A stretch of DNA of 64,000 nt, from positions 1 to 64,000 of the forward strand of contig JANSWY010000022.1 in NCBI GenBank assembly GCA_024743255.1, in the 5' to 3' direction. Positions 1-8,757 of the stretch are shown piece after piece. How positions within the stretch are numbered: position 1 is the stretch's first letter; every line of letters starts with the position of its first letter. The notes under the pieces were generated by a model. That model saw nothing but the letters and a program-made list of their open reading frames with translations. It was not told where the DNA came from and searched no databases. The position numbers were made by a program, and so were the translations under genes. This stretch comes from a bacterium. Its GTDB lineage: Bacteria; Bacteroidota; Bacteroidia; Cytophagales; Cyclobacteriaceae.

Positions 1-1
1 C

Positions 2-1885
2 CCCTACAATGACCAATCAAATGGTTTCTCTTTTCAAATCACTCCGTATAATGTTCAGAGAGAAGGTATTGTTACCCTTGGGGGTGATGTTTCAGATAAC
101 TGGGATAACAAGTGGTTTAGTGAAGTAACAAGACACGAGGATAGGTTTGTTGTTGAAATGGCTATTCCGTTTAAATCATTTAGATACAACAGTGTGGCAA
201 CCTGGAACATCAATTTCCTTAGAAATCATCCACTTATAAATCAAAGAAGCACGTGGATTCAAGTTCCAATTCAATATAGGTCTAGTGATCTCAATTACAG
301 CGGCAAACTAGTTTGGGATCAACCTCCTAAACCAACCAAGTCAAATATTGCATTAATCCCTTATGGAATTACCGAAAGCATTTCTGACTTTGAGAATGAC
401 GAACCTACTAAATATGATGCGGATGTGGGATTGGATGCCAAGATAGGCTTAACTCCATCTTTGAACCTGGATGTTACTGTAAACCCGGACTTTTCACAAG
501 TTGAAGTTGACCAGCAGGTAAATAACCTTGGACGATTTGAAATATCATTTCCGGAAAGAAGGCAATTCTTTCTGGAAAACCAGGATTTGTTTGCCAGAAA
601 TGGATTCCCAAGAAGCAGACCGTTCTTTTCCAGAAGGATCGGGATTATAGGATCCGGATCTACAGCAAAGCAGATACCTATTTTAGGTGGAGCCAGGCTT
701 AGTGGTAAAATAGGGAGAGATTGGAGAGTCGGATTACTAAATATCCAGACAGGAAGCGATGAAATTGAAGATGAGGAAGAAGGTCTTGAGACTTTCCCAG
801 GACAGAACTATACTGTTGCAGTAGCACAGAGGCAATTGGGAAGATCTAATATCGGGGCGACATTTGTAAATCGCCTGGGAACTAATTTTGATGCGAATGA
901 TACCACTATTACCTCCACTAAATACAACAGAGTTTTTGGATTTGATTACAACCTGGCAACCAAAAATAATCGTTGGGAAGGGAATACATATTTACATAAA
1001 TCATTTACCCCAGACGTAGATTCTAAAGACTATTCTTCAGGGGTATTTCTTGGATACAGAAGGAGGAATTTTAGAGTAGGTTACTTCCAGGTGATAGTTG
1101 GTGAAAACTATCAGGCTGATGTTGGTTTTGTTCCAAGAACAGGAATAGGAAGTTTTGGAGGGTTTGCGAATGGCTCGTTCTATCCAGAAAATGTTGATGC
1201 AATTGTTAGTCATGGCCCAGAAGCCAATTACAATGTAATTACTGACGAAAATTTTAATATCCTTGACAAAGAATTAAGCTCTTCGTACAACTTTAATTTC
1301 AGTAATACTTCTCGAGTTGGTGTGGGGTATAACTGGAGCTTCATTACACTCACCAATAGTTTTGCTCCAAATGGAATTGAGGCCGATTCATTGTTAGAAG
1401 GTGAAATCTATAAATTCGGCAGTTACAATCTGTTCTTTCGAAGTGACAATAGAAAGCTATTCAACTTCAATACTTTCGTAAGTAATGGTAAGTTCTACAA
1501 TGGAGAGAGGACCAACATAAGGATGAACCTCAGCTACAGAATCCAACCAATCTTTAGATCTACCTTAAGGATAGACTACAATAATATCAGGTTTGATAAC
1601 GAGTTCACTGACATTGAATATTTGTTGATAGGTTCAAGGTTTGATATCACTTTCACCAATAAGCTATTCCTTACCAGTTTCTTCCAATACAACGACAGAG
1701 ATGATAACTTCAATATCAACGCAAGGTTACAATGGAGATTTAAGCCTGTGTCTGATATATTTCTGGTGTACACAGAGAATTATGGAGGAGATGTCTTTAC
1801 GGAAGATGGAATCCCGAGATTCCAGAATGGCTTTCAGAGGAATCGGGCAATTGTAATGAAGATTACTTACTGGCTAAATCTATAA
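2..1885 (+). CDS. DUF5916 family outer-membrane protein (5' partial)
   Basis: The reading frame is open from base 2, so the true start lies before the window; the first internal Met at 158 is not the start. About 627 residues are visible. The first residues (up to about EMAIPFKSF) look like the end of a CBM9/DOMON-like sugar-binding domain. The remainder is the DUF5916 region, with FPERRQFFLENQDLF and SRPFFSRRIG typical of the family and alternating beta strands suggesting an outer-membrane barrel ending in an aromatic-rich strand (ITYWLNL). Family members are common in Bacteroidota and are of uncertain function, possibly envelope-associated carbohydrate handling. A strong hairpin terminator follows directly. 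The family call is from recognition of the conserved block. Confidence 0.85.
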   Translation, partial: PYNDQSNGFSFQITPYNVQREGIVTLGGDVSDNWDNKWFSEVTRHEDRFVVEMAIPFKSFRYNSVATWNINFLRNHPLINQRSTWIQVPIQYRSSDLNYSGKLVWDQPPKPTKSNIALIPYGITESISDFENDEPTKYDADVGLDAKIGLTPSLNLDVTVNPDFSQVEVDQQVNNLGRFEISFPERRQFFLENQDLFARNGFPRSRPFFSRRIGIIGSGSTAKQIPILGGARLSGKIGRDWRVGLLNIQTGSDEIEDEEEGLETFPGQNYTVAVAQRQLGRSNIGATFVNRLGTNFDANDTTITSTKYNRVFGFDYNLATKNNRWEGNTYLHKSFTPDVDSKDYSSGVFLGYRRRNFRVGYFQVIVGENYQADVGFVPRTGIGSFGGFANGSFYPENVDAIVSHGPEANYNVITDENFNILDKELSSSYNFNFSNTSRVGVGYNWSFITLTNSFAPNGIEADSLLEGEIYKFGSYNLFFRSDNRKLFNFNTFVSNGKFYNGERTNIRMNLSYRIQPIFRSTLRIDYNNIRFDNEFTDIEYLLIGSRFDITFTNKLFLTSFFQYNDRDDNFNINARLQWRFKPVSDIFLVYTENYGGDVFTEDGIPRFQNGFQRNRAIVMKITYWLNL

Positions 1886-1890
1886 AAGAA

Positions 1891-1914
1891 AAAACCGGGG
1901 TGGGACCCGGTTTT
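1891..1914. terminator. Bidirectional intrinsic terminator
   Basis: A perfect 9-bp stem (AAAACCGGG / CCCGGTTTT) with a 6-base loop is flanked by A and T tracts. It lies between two convergent genes and overlaps the stop codon of the leftward gene, so it can serve both strands. Confidence 0.85.
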
Positions 1915-2173
1915 ATTGTGATTTTAATGCAGTGCCAATATCTGTTATAAGTTTCTTGGACACTTTTCTCGGGTTATCAACCTTGTAAGCTTCTAATGCT
2001 TTCAATGCTTTCCCGCCAATTTCATACAGACCTACAGGGTTTCTATCAAAATTGTAGCTCCCTAATACATAATCCAATTCTGATTGGATCTGATCTTCAA
2101 TACCTAGAGATTCTAGTTTCTCTTTTGCTTCAACACAAGCTTTCTCGATTTTTTGTTCTGCGCTTACTGCCAT
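1913..2173 (-). CDS. Conserved hypothetical protein, 86 aa
   Basis: A small, soluble, Lys/Glu-rich, probably helical protein with no signal peptide or membrane segment. It begins MAVSAEQKIEKACVEAKEKL and continues with two further predicted helices. The ATG follows an AT-rich leader. It does not belong to a family I can name. It sits alone between a terminator and a divergently spaced leftward neighbour, so it is probably a monocistronic unit. The amphipathic composition suggests a small helical bundle; no function is inferred. Confidence 0.6.
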   Translation of the reverse strand: MAVSAEQKIEKACVEAKEKLESLGIEDQIQSELDYVLGSYNFDRNPVGLYEIGGKALKALEAYKVDNPRKVSKKLITDIGTALKSQ

Positions 2174-2271
2174 GATGCTAAATGGTTAAATTTAATATTT
2201 TCACAAAATTATAAAAACACTTATGAATTATCCAAAGTTTTGATTGATTTATTAACAACCATCTAATAATA

Positions 2272-3321
2272 TTAACTATTTGTTATCAATTTGTGTTTTC
2301 TCATATGATAATGAATAACCGCAAACCATATTGGTGGAACAATTGACAATAACATCATTCCCGGATAACCAGTAGGCATTTGCGGACTATCCTCCATGTG
2401 CCGTAAGATTTGGTATTTTCTATTTGCCATAAAATGATGATCTGAGTGTCTGGAAAGTTCAAAAAGTAATAATCTACCAATCATATGGTCACTATTCCAG
2501 GAATGAGCAGGTAACACTCTCTCATATCGATCATCAGAAATTTTATTTCTACTTAAGCCGTAGTGCTCTATATAATTAACAGTCTCAAGCAACAAAAAGC
2601 CAAAAACAGCACTTGAAACGAAATATAGCATCACAACCCATCCAAAAAAGTAATAAACCGCAGCAACTGCCATGATTTGAATCAATTGGAACTGTAGCAT
2701 CTCATTCTTCAAAGAGAATTTCGCAGCTCCTATCTTATTCATTCTTTCAAATTCCAGATTCCAGGCACTTCTATAAGCATTGACAACCGACCTAACCCAA
2801 AAAGCATACAAACTTTCGCCAAACCTTGCAGATGAAGGGTCTTCCGGAGTACTTACTTTTTTGTGGTGCCCTCTATTGTGTTCAATAAAGAAGTGCATGT
2901 ATAAAGAAGTGAGCAATAGTACCTTTGACATAAACTGCTCATACTTCGTATTTCTATGGCCCAATTCATGAGCTACATTAATCCCAAATACACCACACAT
3001 AATCCCCATCGCAGAAACCCGTCCAACAGTCTCCCACCACAGAAGGCTTGCATCATTAACTCTGTAAAAGAATAATATCAGAAATCCCAAATGCACTGGC
3101 AGAATCAAGTAAAGTAGGAAATCATAAATTCTATCCTTCTTCAAAGACTCCTCTTCTTCTTCTGAGAGATTAGATGTAGCAGCTGGAAAAAATAATTCCA
3201 ATAAAGGAATAACAGCAAAGGAGTAAATGAGTGGGAGAAATGTCCAGATCCCTTTGAAATAGAAAGAAATATAGACTGTCAATGGCAGTGTAAAAACCAT
3301 CAGGTACTTCAATGCTCGCAT
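2272..3321 (-). CDS. AlkB-like alkane 1-monooxygenase (fatty acid desaturase superfamily)
   Basis: This integral membrane di-iron enzyme has 349 residues, slightly shorter than Pseudomonas AlkB. It shows all diagnostic AlkB histidine boxes: HELGH (residues 118-122), EHNRGHHKKV (147-156), the NYIEHYGL 'HYG' motif (249-256) and RHSDHH (291-296). About six hydrophobic segments precede and separate the boxes. By family knowledge it would hydroxylate a hydrocarbon or related aliphatic substrate at the inner membrane, receiving electrons from rubredoxin. No rubredoxin or rubredoxin reductase gene is nearby, so the electron donor and actual substrate are open. The HYG motif favours AlkB over xylene monooxygenase or acyl desaturases. 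Confidence 0.85.
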   Translation of the reverse strand: MRALKYLMVFTLPLTVYISFYFKGIWTFLPLIYSFAVIPLLELFFPAATSNLSEEEEESLKKDRIYDFLLYLILPVHLGFLILFFYRVNDASLLWWETVGRVSAMGIMCGVFGINVAHELGHRNTKYEQFMSKVLLLTSLYMHFFIEHNRGHHKKVSTPEDPSSARFGESLYAFWVRSVVNAYRSAWNLEFERMNKIGAAKFSLKNEMLQFQLIQIMAVAAVYYFFGWVVMLYFVSSAVFGFLLLETVNYIEHYGLSRNKISDDRYERVLPAHSWNSDHMIGRLLLFELSRHSDHHFMANRKYQILRHMEDSPQMPTGYPGMMLLSIVPPIWFAVIHYHMRKHKLITNS

Positions 3322-3380
3322 AAAACTGGCTTCTTTAATTAATACTTAAAAGTTACAGGATAAACGCGAAATAAGGAAGA

Positions 3381-4091
3381 TTACAATTCTAATTTTCCGA
3401 TACCTATAAAGTAGCCGATACGAAAACCAACTACATAATTACTGGAAGTATCAGGAATTCCAGATGACCGATCTCCGAAATCTATGATATTAGTAAGGCT
3501 GTAAGAAACTTCGCCGGATAGATGTATAATCCCAAAACCAAACTCTCTCCAAATTCCAACTTCTCCTACAACACCAAATCCTTTATTAAAGTCTTTTCCA
3601 GGATCATATTCAAAAACATCTGACGATCCAACATTGATAAATTCGCTTTCCGGGTCATCATCTTCAGGAGTACCATTGGTATCCACATTCTGGATAAATT
3701 CCCCATAGATTCCTGGAGATAAAAAAATCTTCAATTTCCCCTTGCCTGCATAGACAATCGCTGAGAAAGGTACTGTGAGATAGTTTAATCGAACATTATA
3801 GTCTCTGTGCCCATTTGGGAATTGTTGGATATATCCTTTTTGTTGGTAGTTAGCACCGAGTTGAACAGCTGTATTCAGAAAGCTTTTTCTTTTATGAGGG
3901 AAATACTTAACTGCAACTCCACCAAAAACACCAGGAATTACAGTTGTTCTGATATTAGTTGGAAACGCCAGGTGATTAAAATAAACACTGGAGAAGTTAC
4001 CCCCCGACAAAACACCAATATGGGTTCTGCTTTGAGCAACTCCAGACTCAATTGTTATTAACAGTAGGATTACTCCTATTATTTCTTTCAT
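3381..4091 (-). CDS. Outer-membrane beta-barrel protein (PorT-like fold)
   Basis: A cleavable signal peptide (residues 1-19, ending GVAQ) precedes alternating hydrophobic beta strands with Gly/aromatic periodicity, such as VKYFPH, VQLGANYQQKG and VVGFRIGYFIG near the C-terminus. The 236-residue length fits the common Bacteroidota eight-stranded 'outer membrane beta-barrel' family. It lies 59 bases downstream of the AlkB-like gene on the other side of a non-coding gap and could be separately transcribed. No specific ligand can be inferred. Confidence 0.7.
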   Translation of the reverse strand: MKEIIGVILLLITIESGVAQSRTHIGVLSGGNFSSVYFNHLAFPTNIRTTVIPGVFGGVAVKYFPHKRKSFLNTAVQLGANYQQKGYIQQFPNGHRDYNVRLNYLTVPFSAIVYAGKGKLKIFLSPGIYGEFIQNVDTNGTPEDDDPESEFINVGSSDVFEYDPGKDFNKGFGVVGEVGIWREFGFGIIHLSGEVSYSLTNIIDFGDRSSGIPDTSSNYVVGFRIGYFIGIGKLEL

Positions 4092-4366
4092 CTATTCTTT
4101 CTTTCTCTAAGCTCTTGGCCAGAGATTAATTTTATTCTTCTGCGTGATACTTTAATCTTGCTCGCTCAAAATTTCACTTTGCAATTTTACCTTAATTTTG
4201 TCTTTTTATATCCTCTAACCATCTGATTATTTGAGTTTCAAATTTAATTCCCAGAAAAGCGGATAGCTAAAAGACTGCAAATACTAACGTTTATTGATTA
4301 AATTTATGAGATAGACCGAACAAAAATTATTCACAATTTGTAGAGTGTTAAATAATTACTTCGATT

Positions 4367-4831
4367 ATGGCAAAAGCGACTCCAGAATTAATCTCAGCAT
4401 TGCAAAGAACAATTACCAATCTTGAAAAAGGATCACCATACGAGTGGGGACATATGGGTAGTTGCAATTGTGGAAACCTGGCACAGGAAATCACAAAACT
4501 TTCCAAGCAGGAAATTCATGAATATGCCATGAGAGGTAGAGGTGACTGGAATGATCAAATCATGGATTTTTGTCCGACTAGTGGGATGCCTATGGATCTT
4601 CTTATAAGTCAGCTCCTGGAATTTGGGCTTACCAGAGAAGATTTAATGAATCTGGAAAAACTTCGTGATCCTGAAATTCTTGAGCGACTACCGAAAGATC
4701 AGAAATATCTGAAACACAATAATAAATCCCATGTAATTCTGTACATGAAGACATGGATGAGGTTACTTGAAGAACAACTCGCAAATTCCATTTCAATAGA
4801 CATATCGATTAACGAAACAGTAACAGTTTGA
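4367..4831 (+). CDS. Conserved hypothetical protein, 154 aa
   Basis: A soluble protein without signal peptide. The N-terminal half carries a Gly/Cys-rich stretch (MGSCNCGNLAQEITKLS) and a later FCPTSG segment, giving three cysteines that could bind a metal or be redox-active. The C-terminal half is mostly helical, with LTREDLMNLEKL and a Lys/His-rich stretch. I recognise this as a recurring unknown protein of Bacteroidota rather than a named family. It is followed after about 50 bases by two small ORFs and the SRP RNA gene. Confidence 0.65.
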   Translation: MAKATPELISALQRTITNLEKGSPYEWGHMGSCNCGNLAQEITKLSKQEIHEYAMRGRGDWNDQIMDFCPTSGMPMDLLISQLLEFGLTREDLMNLEKLRDPEILERLPKDQKYLKHNNKSHVILYMKTWMRLLEEQLANSISIDISINETVTV

Positions 4832-4879
4832 TAAACAAGTACCAGTCTGATTTTTCATTGAGGAAACTACATTTACCTC

Positions 4880-5026
4880 ATGAAATATATAGACCTGGAC
4901 GAGGATACTGATATAGTAGACTTCACTGATGAATTTATGGACGATGAACCATCCGTAAGAATAATTGTTGAAGACCTTGCTGAAAACGATGATGATTACG
5001 ATCTTCGAAGAATTGAAGATTTATAA
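4880..5026 (+). CDS. Small acidic protein, 48 aa
   Basis: An ATG at 4880 opens a 48-codon frame ending at the TAA at 5024-5026. Of the 48 residues about 20 are Asp or Glu (for example DLDEDTDIVDFTDEFMDD), with no membrane segment. It ends two bases before the TTG start of the next ORF, an arrangement that suggests translational coupling. Codon use resembles the neighbours. It is too short for a family call; the tight pairing with the downstream ORF is the main support for it being real. Confidence 0.5.
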   Translation: MKYIDLDEDTDIVDFTDEFMDDEPSVRIIVEDLAENDDDYDLRRIEDL

Positions 5027-5028
5027 TA

Positions 5029-5250
5029 TTGGTTCACGAGTATTTTAAGAAAGAGATAGACGGGGCAAAGATTCTTGTACAAATTAATCCTAAAACTTTC
5101 GAAGGTTTAGAATTGATTGTACACCCCGATAACCACATTGAGAAGACTCCAAGGGAGTTTGACGAGGAGATTTACGAAGATTTAGAGGCTGATGAATTCA
5201 TTAGATCCAGCCCGATAGAATTTAATCTGTATTTAAAAGGAATTTTTTAG
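5029..5250 (+). CDS. Conserved hypothetical protein, 73 aa, TTG start
   Basis: The only usable start is a TTG at 5029; the frame is closed by a stop at 5014-5016, so no ATG is available. The protein begins (M)VHEYFKKEIDGAKILVQ and ends in an acidic region. The central INPKTFEGLELIVHPD stretch looks like two beta strands. It starts two bases after the stop of the acidic 48-residue ORF and ends just before the SRP RNA promoter. I do not recognise a characterised family. Confidence 0.55.
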   Translation: MVHEYFKKEIDGAKILVQINPKTFEGLELIVHPDNHIEKTPREFDEEIYEDLEADEFIRSSPIEFNLYLKGIF

Positions 5251-5260
5251 AGCCATGCCA

Positions 5261-5289
5261 TTGGTATTTAGCAATTAATTATACCTTTG
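5261..5289 (+). promoter_or_regulatory. Bacteroidota-type promoter of the SRP RNA gene
   Basis: A TTGG element at 5261-5264 (-33 region) is followed 17 bases later by TACCTTTG at 5282-5289, a perfect match to the TAnnTTTG -7 consensus of Bacteroidota. The first conserved bases of the SRP RNA begin just downstream, as expected for a stable RNA transcribed from its mature 5' end. Confidence 0.75.
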
Positions 5290-5290
5290 C

Positions 5291-5380
5291 GCTGGCAACT
5301 GGTACGACCAGCTCCTGCTGAATCCCCCAGGCCTGGAAGGGAGCAAGGGTAAGCGGTTGAGCGGTGCGATATCAGTTGCT
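5291..5380 (+). ncRNA. ffs: Small SRP RNA (4.5S RNA)
   Basis: The signal recognition particle RNA binds Ffh and targets nascent membrane proteins. The conserved domain IV core is visible: the asymmetric and symmetric internal loops around GGCCTGGAAGGGAGCA, with the CAGGCC/TGG apical GGAA tetraloop region. The terminal stem pairs GCAACTGGTA at 5295-5304 with TATCAGTTGC at 5370-5379, with one G-U pair. The length of about 90 nt is that of the small bacterial form without an Alu domain. A T-rich stretch (ATTTTTCTTT) follows directly and probably terminates the transcript. Confidence 0.93.
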
Positions 5381-5423
5381 ATTTTTCTTTACACATCCCC
5401 CTCTTTTATCATCAGTACTTTAT

Positions 5424-5431
5424 TAGATTTG
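5424..5431 (+). promoter_or_regulatory. Putative -7 box for the transaldolase operon
   Basis: TAGATTTG matches the TAnnTTTG consensus exactly and lies 38 bases before the transaldolase ATG. The corresponding -33 region (around TTTTATC) is weak, so the assignment rests on the -7 match and position. Confidence 0.45.
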
Positions 5432-5468
5432 CATCAAATTTTACACAAATCTTATAATCATACCTTAG

Positions 5469-6125
5469 ATGAAATTTTTCATAGACACAGCCAATTTAAA
5501 TGAAATTCAGGAAGCCTACGATCTTGGTGTTCTTGATGGAGTAACTACTAATCCTTCCCTAATGGCAAAAGAAGGAATCACAGGAGAAGATAATATCAGA
5601 AAACATTACAAAGACATCTGCAACATTGTGGATGACAATGTGAGCGCGGAGGTTATTTCTACTGATTATGAAGGAATGTTAAAGGAAGGTAGAGAATTGG
5701 CGAAGATTGACGACAAGATCGTTGTTAAAGTTCCAATGATCAAAGATGGTGTAAAAGCAATCAAGCAATTCACTGCTGAAGGAATTAGAACGAACTGTAC
5801 ACTTATTTTCAACGCTGGACAAGCTATTCTTGCAGCTAAGGCTGGAGCATCTTACGTATCTCCGTTTATTGGTAGATTAGATGATATTTGTACAGATGGA
5901 TTAACATTAATTGAGCAAATCGTTCAGATTTATGACAACTACGGTTTTGCAACCGAGGTTCTTGCTGCATCTATCAGACATAACATGCACCTTATCCAGT
6001 GTGCTGAAATTGGTGCTGATGTAGCAACTTGTCCGCTGAACGTTATCACTGGATTATTGAAGCATCCACTTACTGATAGTGGATTAGAGAAATTCTTAGC
6101 GGATTACCAAAAAGGTAACAATTAG
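5469..6125 (+). CDS. fsa: Transaldolase, small TalC/Fsa type
   Basis: This is a cytoplasmic (beta/alpha)8 aldolase of the pentose phosphate pathway. At 218 residues it has the length of the small transaldolase/fructose-6-phosphate aldolase subfamily. The N-terminal [10 protein letters not shown] and DGVTTNPSL motifs are canonical, and the Schiff-base lysine is K87 in IVVKVPM. The residue aligned to Gln59 of E. coli FsaA is a glutamate (E61 in SAEV); family knowledge links Glu here to transaldolase rather than fructose-6-phosphate aldolase activity. The gene is followed after 41 bases by a 67-residue ORF and ftsE, probably one transcript. Confidence 0.93.
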   Translation: MKFFIDTANLNEIQEAYDLGVLDGVTTNPSLMAKEGITGEDNIRKHYKDICNIVDDNVSAEVISTDYEGMLKEGRELAKIDDKIVVKVPMIKDGVKAIKQFTAEGIRTNCTLIFNAGQAILAAKAGASYVSPFIGRLDDICTDGLTLIEQIVQIYDNYGFATEVLAASIRHNMHLIQCAEIGADVATCPLNVITGLLKHPLTDSGLEKFLADYQKGNN

Positions 6126-6166
6126 TCGAATTTAGAGTTTCCTTAAAAGGACTGATTTTTTATTCA

Positions 6167-6370
6167 ATGTATATCATTAAAGTAAAGGGAAAAGCCAAAA
6201 TACCTGACTACATTCAGCTTCGTGATGAGCAATTTGTATTAATCGCTTACTTCAGAGCTGACCGTCCTTTGAAGAAACTTGAAAAATATGGACTGGAAGG
6301 TAAGGAGGATGCATTGCAAAATGTGATCAATTCCTTACCTTTCGGTAAATTACAGAAATTAACAATCTGA
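6167..6370 (+). CDS. Conserved hypothetical protein, 67 aa, between fsa and ftsE
   Basis: A small basic protein with an alternating beta/alpha appearance: MYIIKVKGKAKIPDYIQLRD, then IAYFRAD, then a helix ending in a conserved-looking LPFGKLQKLTI. There is no signal peptide. It sits 11 bases upstream of ftsE on the same strand, so it is very likely cotranscribed and perhaps coupled to it. Its function is unknown; linkage to ftsE suggests a cell-division or envelope role, which is inference only. Confidence 0.65.
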   Translation: MYIIKVKGKAKIPDYIQLRDEQFVLIAYFRADRPLKKLEKYGLEGKEDALQNVINSLPFGKLQKLTI

Positions 6371-6381
6371 TTTTTTAGTAC

Positions 6382-7092
6382 ATGTCGTTTTCAGATCTTC
6401 CAATTATAAGAGTTCAGGATGCCACTATTTTTCAGGAAAATAATGCAGTTCTGAATCACATCAATTTTGAAATCAACAAAGGTGAATTCGTTTACCTGGT
6501 AGGAAGAACTGGAAGCGGTAAATCCTCTCTACTGAAAACACTTTATGCTGATTTGGCCCTGAGAATTGGAGAAATCACTGTTGGAGATTATCAAATCCGA
6601 GACATTAAGCTAAAAGATAGGCCCTTCTTAAGAAGAAAAATCGGGATAGTATTCCAGGATTTTCAATTACTCCCTGACAGATCTGTAACAGATAATCTCC
6701 TGTTCGTCATGAAGGCCACCGGCTGGAAAGACAAAGCAAAGATGAAATCCAGGTTAGCTGAAGTTTTGATGAGAGTTGGCCTTGGAGCAGTATCCACAAA
6801 AATGCCTCACCAACTATCAGGCGGAGAACAACAACGTGTTGTAATCGCCAGAGCGCTTATTAATGAACCTATGATTTTAATTGCCGATGAACCTACAGGA
6901 AACTTAGACCCTGAAGTTTCTGACGGTATTTTCAAATTGTTCCTTGAGATTAATAGAAGCGGAACTGCAATTTTAATGGCGACTCACAATCATCAATTCC
7001 TGGAGCAATACCCTGCAAGAATCCTGAAATGCGAAAAGAACAAGCTTTTAGACTCTAATGTTGAGCAATTTGAGTTGACTGGTATTTATTAA
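6382..7092 (+). CDS. ftsE: Cell-division ABC transporter ATP-binding protein FtsE
   Basis: A cytoplasmic ATPase that normally pairs with the membrane protein FtsX to regulate septal peptidoglycan hydrolysis. The 236 residues contain Walker A GRTGSGKSS (41-49), a Q-loop around VFQDFQLL (90-97), the signature LSGGEQQRV (145-153) and Walker B ILIADEPTG (165-173), followed by the H-loop ATHNH. The length and the FQDFQLL segment fit the FtsE/LolD group. FtsX is not adjacent, so partner identity is inferred; LolD-like transport is the alternative. The stop codon abuts the stop of the convergent CotH gene. Confidence 0.8.
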   Translation: MSFSDLPIIRVQDATIFQENNAVLNHINFEINKGEFVYLVGRTGSGKSSLLKTLYADLALRIGEITVGDYQIRDIKLKDRPFLRRKIGIVFQDFQLLPDRSVTDNLLFVMKATGWKDKAKMKSRLAEVLMRVGLGAVSTKMPHQLSGGEQQRVVIARALINEPMILIADEPTGNLDPEVSDGIFKLFLEINRSGTAILMATHNHQFLEQYPARILKCEKNKLLDSNVEQFELTGIY

Positions 7093-8757
7093 CTATTGCT
7101 TGATAAACTTCCCAACATCCAGTACCTGGGCTCCACTTATAATTCGGAATATATAAATCTCATTGCCTCCCAGAAAAGATACGTCAACACTTGTTTGATT
7201 GGCACCAGATTTTTCGATTGTACGTTCCAAAACTTTACGACCGGCTAAATCTTCAATAACAAGTACTGAACCAAAAAGCAATTCTTGATCAGTCTGAATA
7301 ATTAATTTATCTACTACCGGGTTGGGATAGAGCCTAACTTTAGAGTTTAGAGTATTAGTTCCTGTTATCACAGCATTTTCACAGTCTTCAAAGCACTCAG
7401 AACAACCCAAGTTGCCAGGCAAATCTTCAATAGCCTGATCCATCCAATTGATTCTATCTGCCATAAAATCTTTCAGCATTTGGACTTCTTCCTCATATGT
7501 AAGACCGGAATGATTATTCCCCCAAACTGCCTCTTCAAGTGGAAAAATTTCAAAATTTCTGTCTTTAGCCTCATCCAGTAAAGTGGTGTAACTATCAATA
7601 ATCGTGTTAAAGGAGCTCTCACTTATAATCTCCTGACGCAACGCAGACCATCTTTCTTTCAAACAAGAATTGTAGTACTCATCTGTCAGCAATTTTTCCC
7701 ACCAAAACGGCACACCATCTGGTAGCTCATTAAAAACCCAGTTTTCCGGTTGTGCCGGCCAATCACCAAATCCAATATTCACTCCTCCACAGGATAAATT
7801 AAAATCCCATATCGGTCCCATGGTGAGTTTGCCGCCTTCACTATCCTTGTCCTTGTACATGTATGTACTCAAGCGATAAGCATCCAGATTTTTTGTTAGC
7901 TCACTGATGATGAAGTAATCGATGAAACTAGGGACGTTAGCATATGCTCGGTATCCAGTTTCTTCATCGAGCAGTGGTCTGTTTGCTAAAGCATTTTGAA
8001 AATCATTTAAATAATTCTTGATGTAATCCCTTTGAGTTTGCGACATGTCTTCAGGATCCGGATAATAGTAGTTGTAATAGGACAAGCCAAATCCAAAATC
8101 CGCAGGCCAGGAATATAAATCATCCTGCAGTCTATCAATCCGCATGATATATCCACCAGTTAAATCATCTCCAGAATTCTCATCCGGATTTAGCTTAGAG
8201 ATGTCAACACGATTCTTATCTCTTTTTATTCTTTCCACCAATAAATAAACCCCGCGGTATTCTCCATTCAACACTAACTCACAAAAATGAGTTCTTGGAG
8301 TATATCTCCCAAGTGCAGATCCTACATCATAGACAAACGCATTTTTCATCAACGTCTTATCTGCATATGGCCCGTGTAATACCCAGTCATTCTCTTCTGG
8401 TAGTCCCAATAGCGAGACATTATTATTTTCTCCAGTGCTGAGTTGTGTTTCGAGCGTATACCCTTTTTTCTCATAGTTTTCCCATGAAGAAGATCCCCTA
8501 CCCTTTATAGATATTAGGCCATCATAATCGTTGAAAGGCCCATCAATAGAATTGACACCATCTGCATTATCAACGATTTTCATATCCGCAACGATCCTAT
8601 CTTTTGTAATTTCTATCGCATTCTCAGTATCAATAATTATAATAGGTAAGTTGCTGCTTGTGAATTGTGCATTTGATTGGATGGTGACTAACACAACCAG
8701 TAGTAAAGAAAAAATCAGATGGTTTGCTCTTGTGAAGGTAATATTTGAAATAGACAT
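7093..8757 (-). CDS. CotH kinase family protein with T9SS sorting domain
   Basis: A secreted protein with a signal peptide (residues 1-30, ending SNAQ), a CotH-like kinase domain (about 40-430) and a type IX secretion C-terminal domain (about 470-554). CotH hallmarks include the GRGSSSWENYEKKGY segment, WVLHGPYADKTLMKNAF, and GGYIMRIDR, followed by a GPIWDFN motif. In eukaryote and spore-coat relatives CotH phosphorylates surface proteins; here the substrate is unknown. The C-terminus has the sorting signature LYPNPVVDKL and ends IFKI-like with GKFIKQ. It should be exported and anchored on the cell surface or released. It is monocistronic and converges with ftsE with no spacer. Confidence 0.88.
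   Translation of the reverse strand: MSISNITFTRANHLIFSLLLVVLVTIQSNAQFTSSNLPIIIIDTENAIEITKDRIVADMKIVDNADGVNSIDGPFNDYDGLISIKGRGSSSWENYEKKGYTLETQLSTGENNNVSLLGLPEENDWVLHGPYADKTLMKNAFVYDVGSALGRYTPRTHFCELVLNGEYRGVYLLVERIKRDKNRVDISKLNPDENSGDDLTGGYIMRIDRLQDDLYSWPADFGFGLSYYNYYYPDPEDMSQTQRDYIKNYLNDFQNALANRPLLDEETGYRAYANVPSFIDYFIISELTKNLDAYRLSTYMYKDKDSEGGKLTMGPIWDFNLSCGGVNIGFGDWPAQPENWVFNELPDGVPFWWEKLLTDEYYNSCLKERWSALRQEIISESSFNTIIDSYTTLLDEAKDRNFEIFPLEEAVWGNNHSGLTYEEEVQMLKDFMADRINWMDQAIEDLPGNLGCSECFEDCENAVITGTNTLNSKVRLYPNPVVDKLIIQTDQELLFGSVLVIEDLAGRKVLERTIEKSGANQTSVDVSFLGGNEIYIFRIISGAQVLDVGKFIKQ

Noticed and set aside
5461..5468. TACCTTAG as a -7 promoter box
   Set aside because: It directly abuts the transaldolase ATG, leaving no room for a transcription start and leader.
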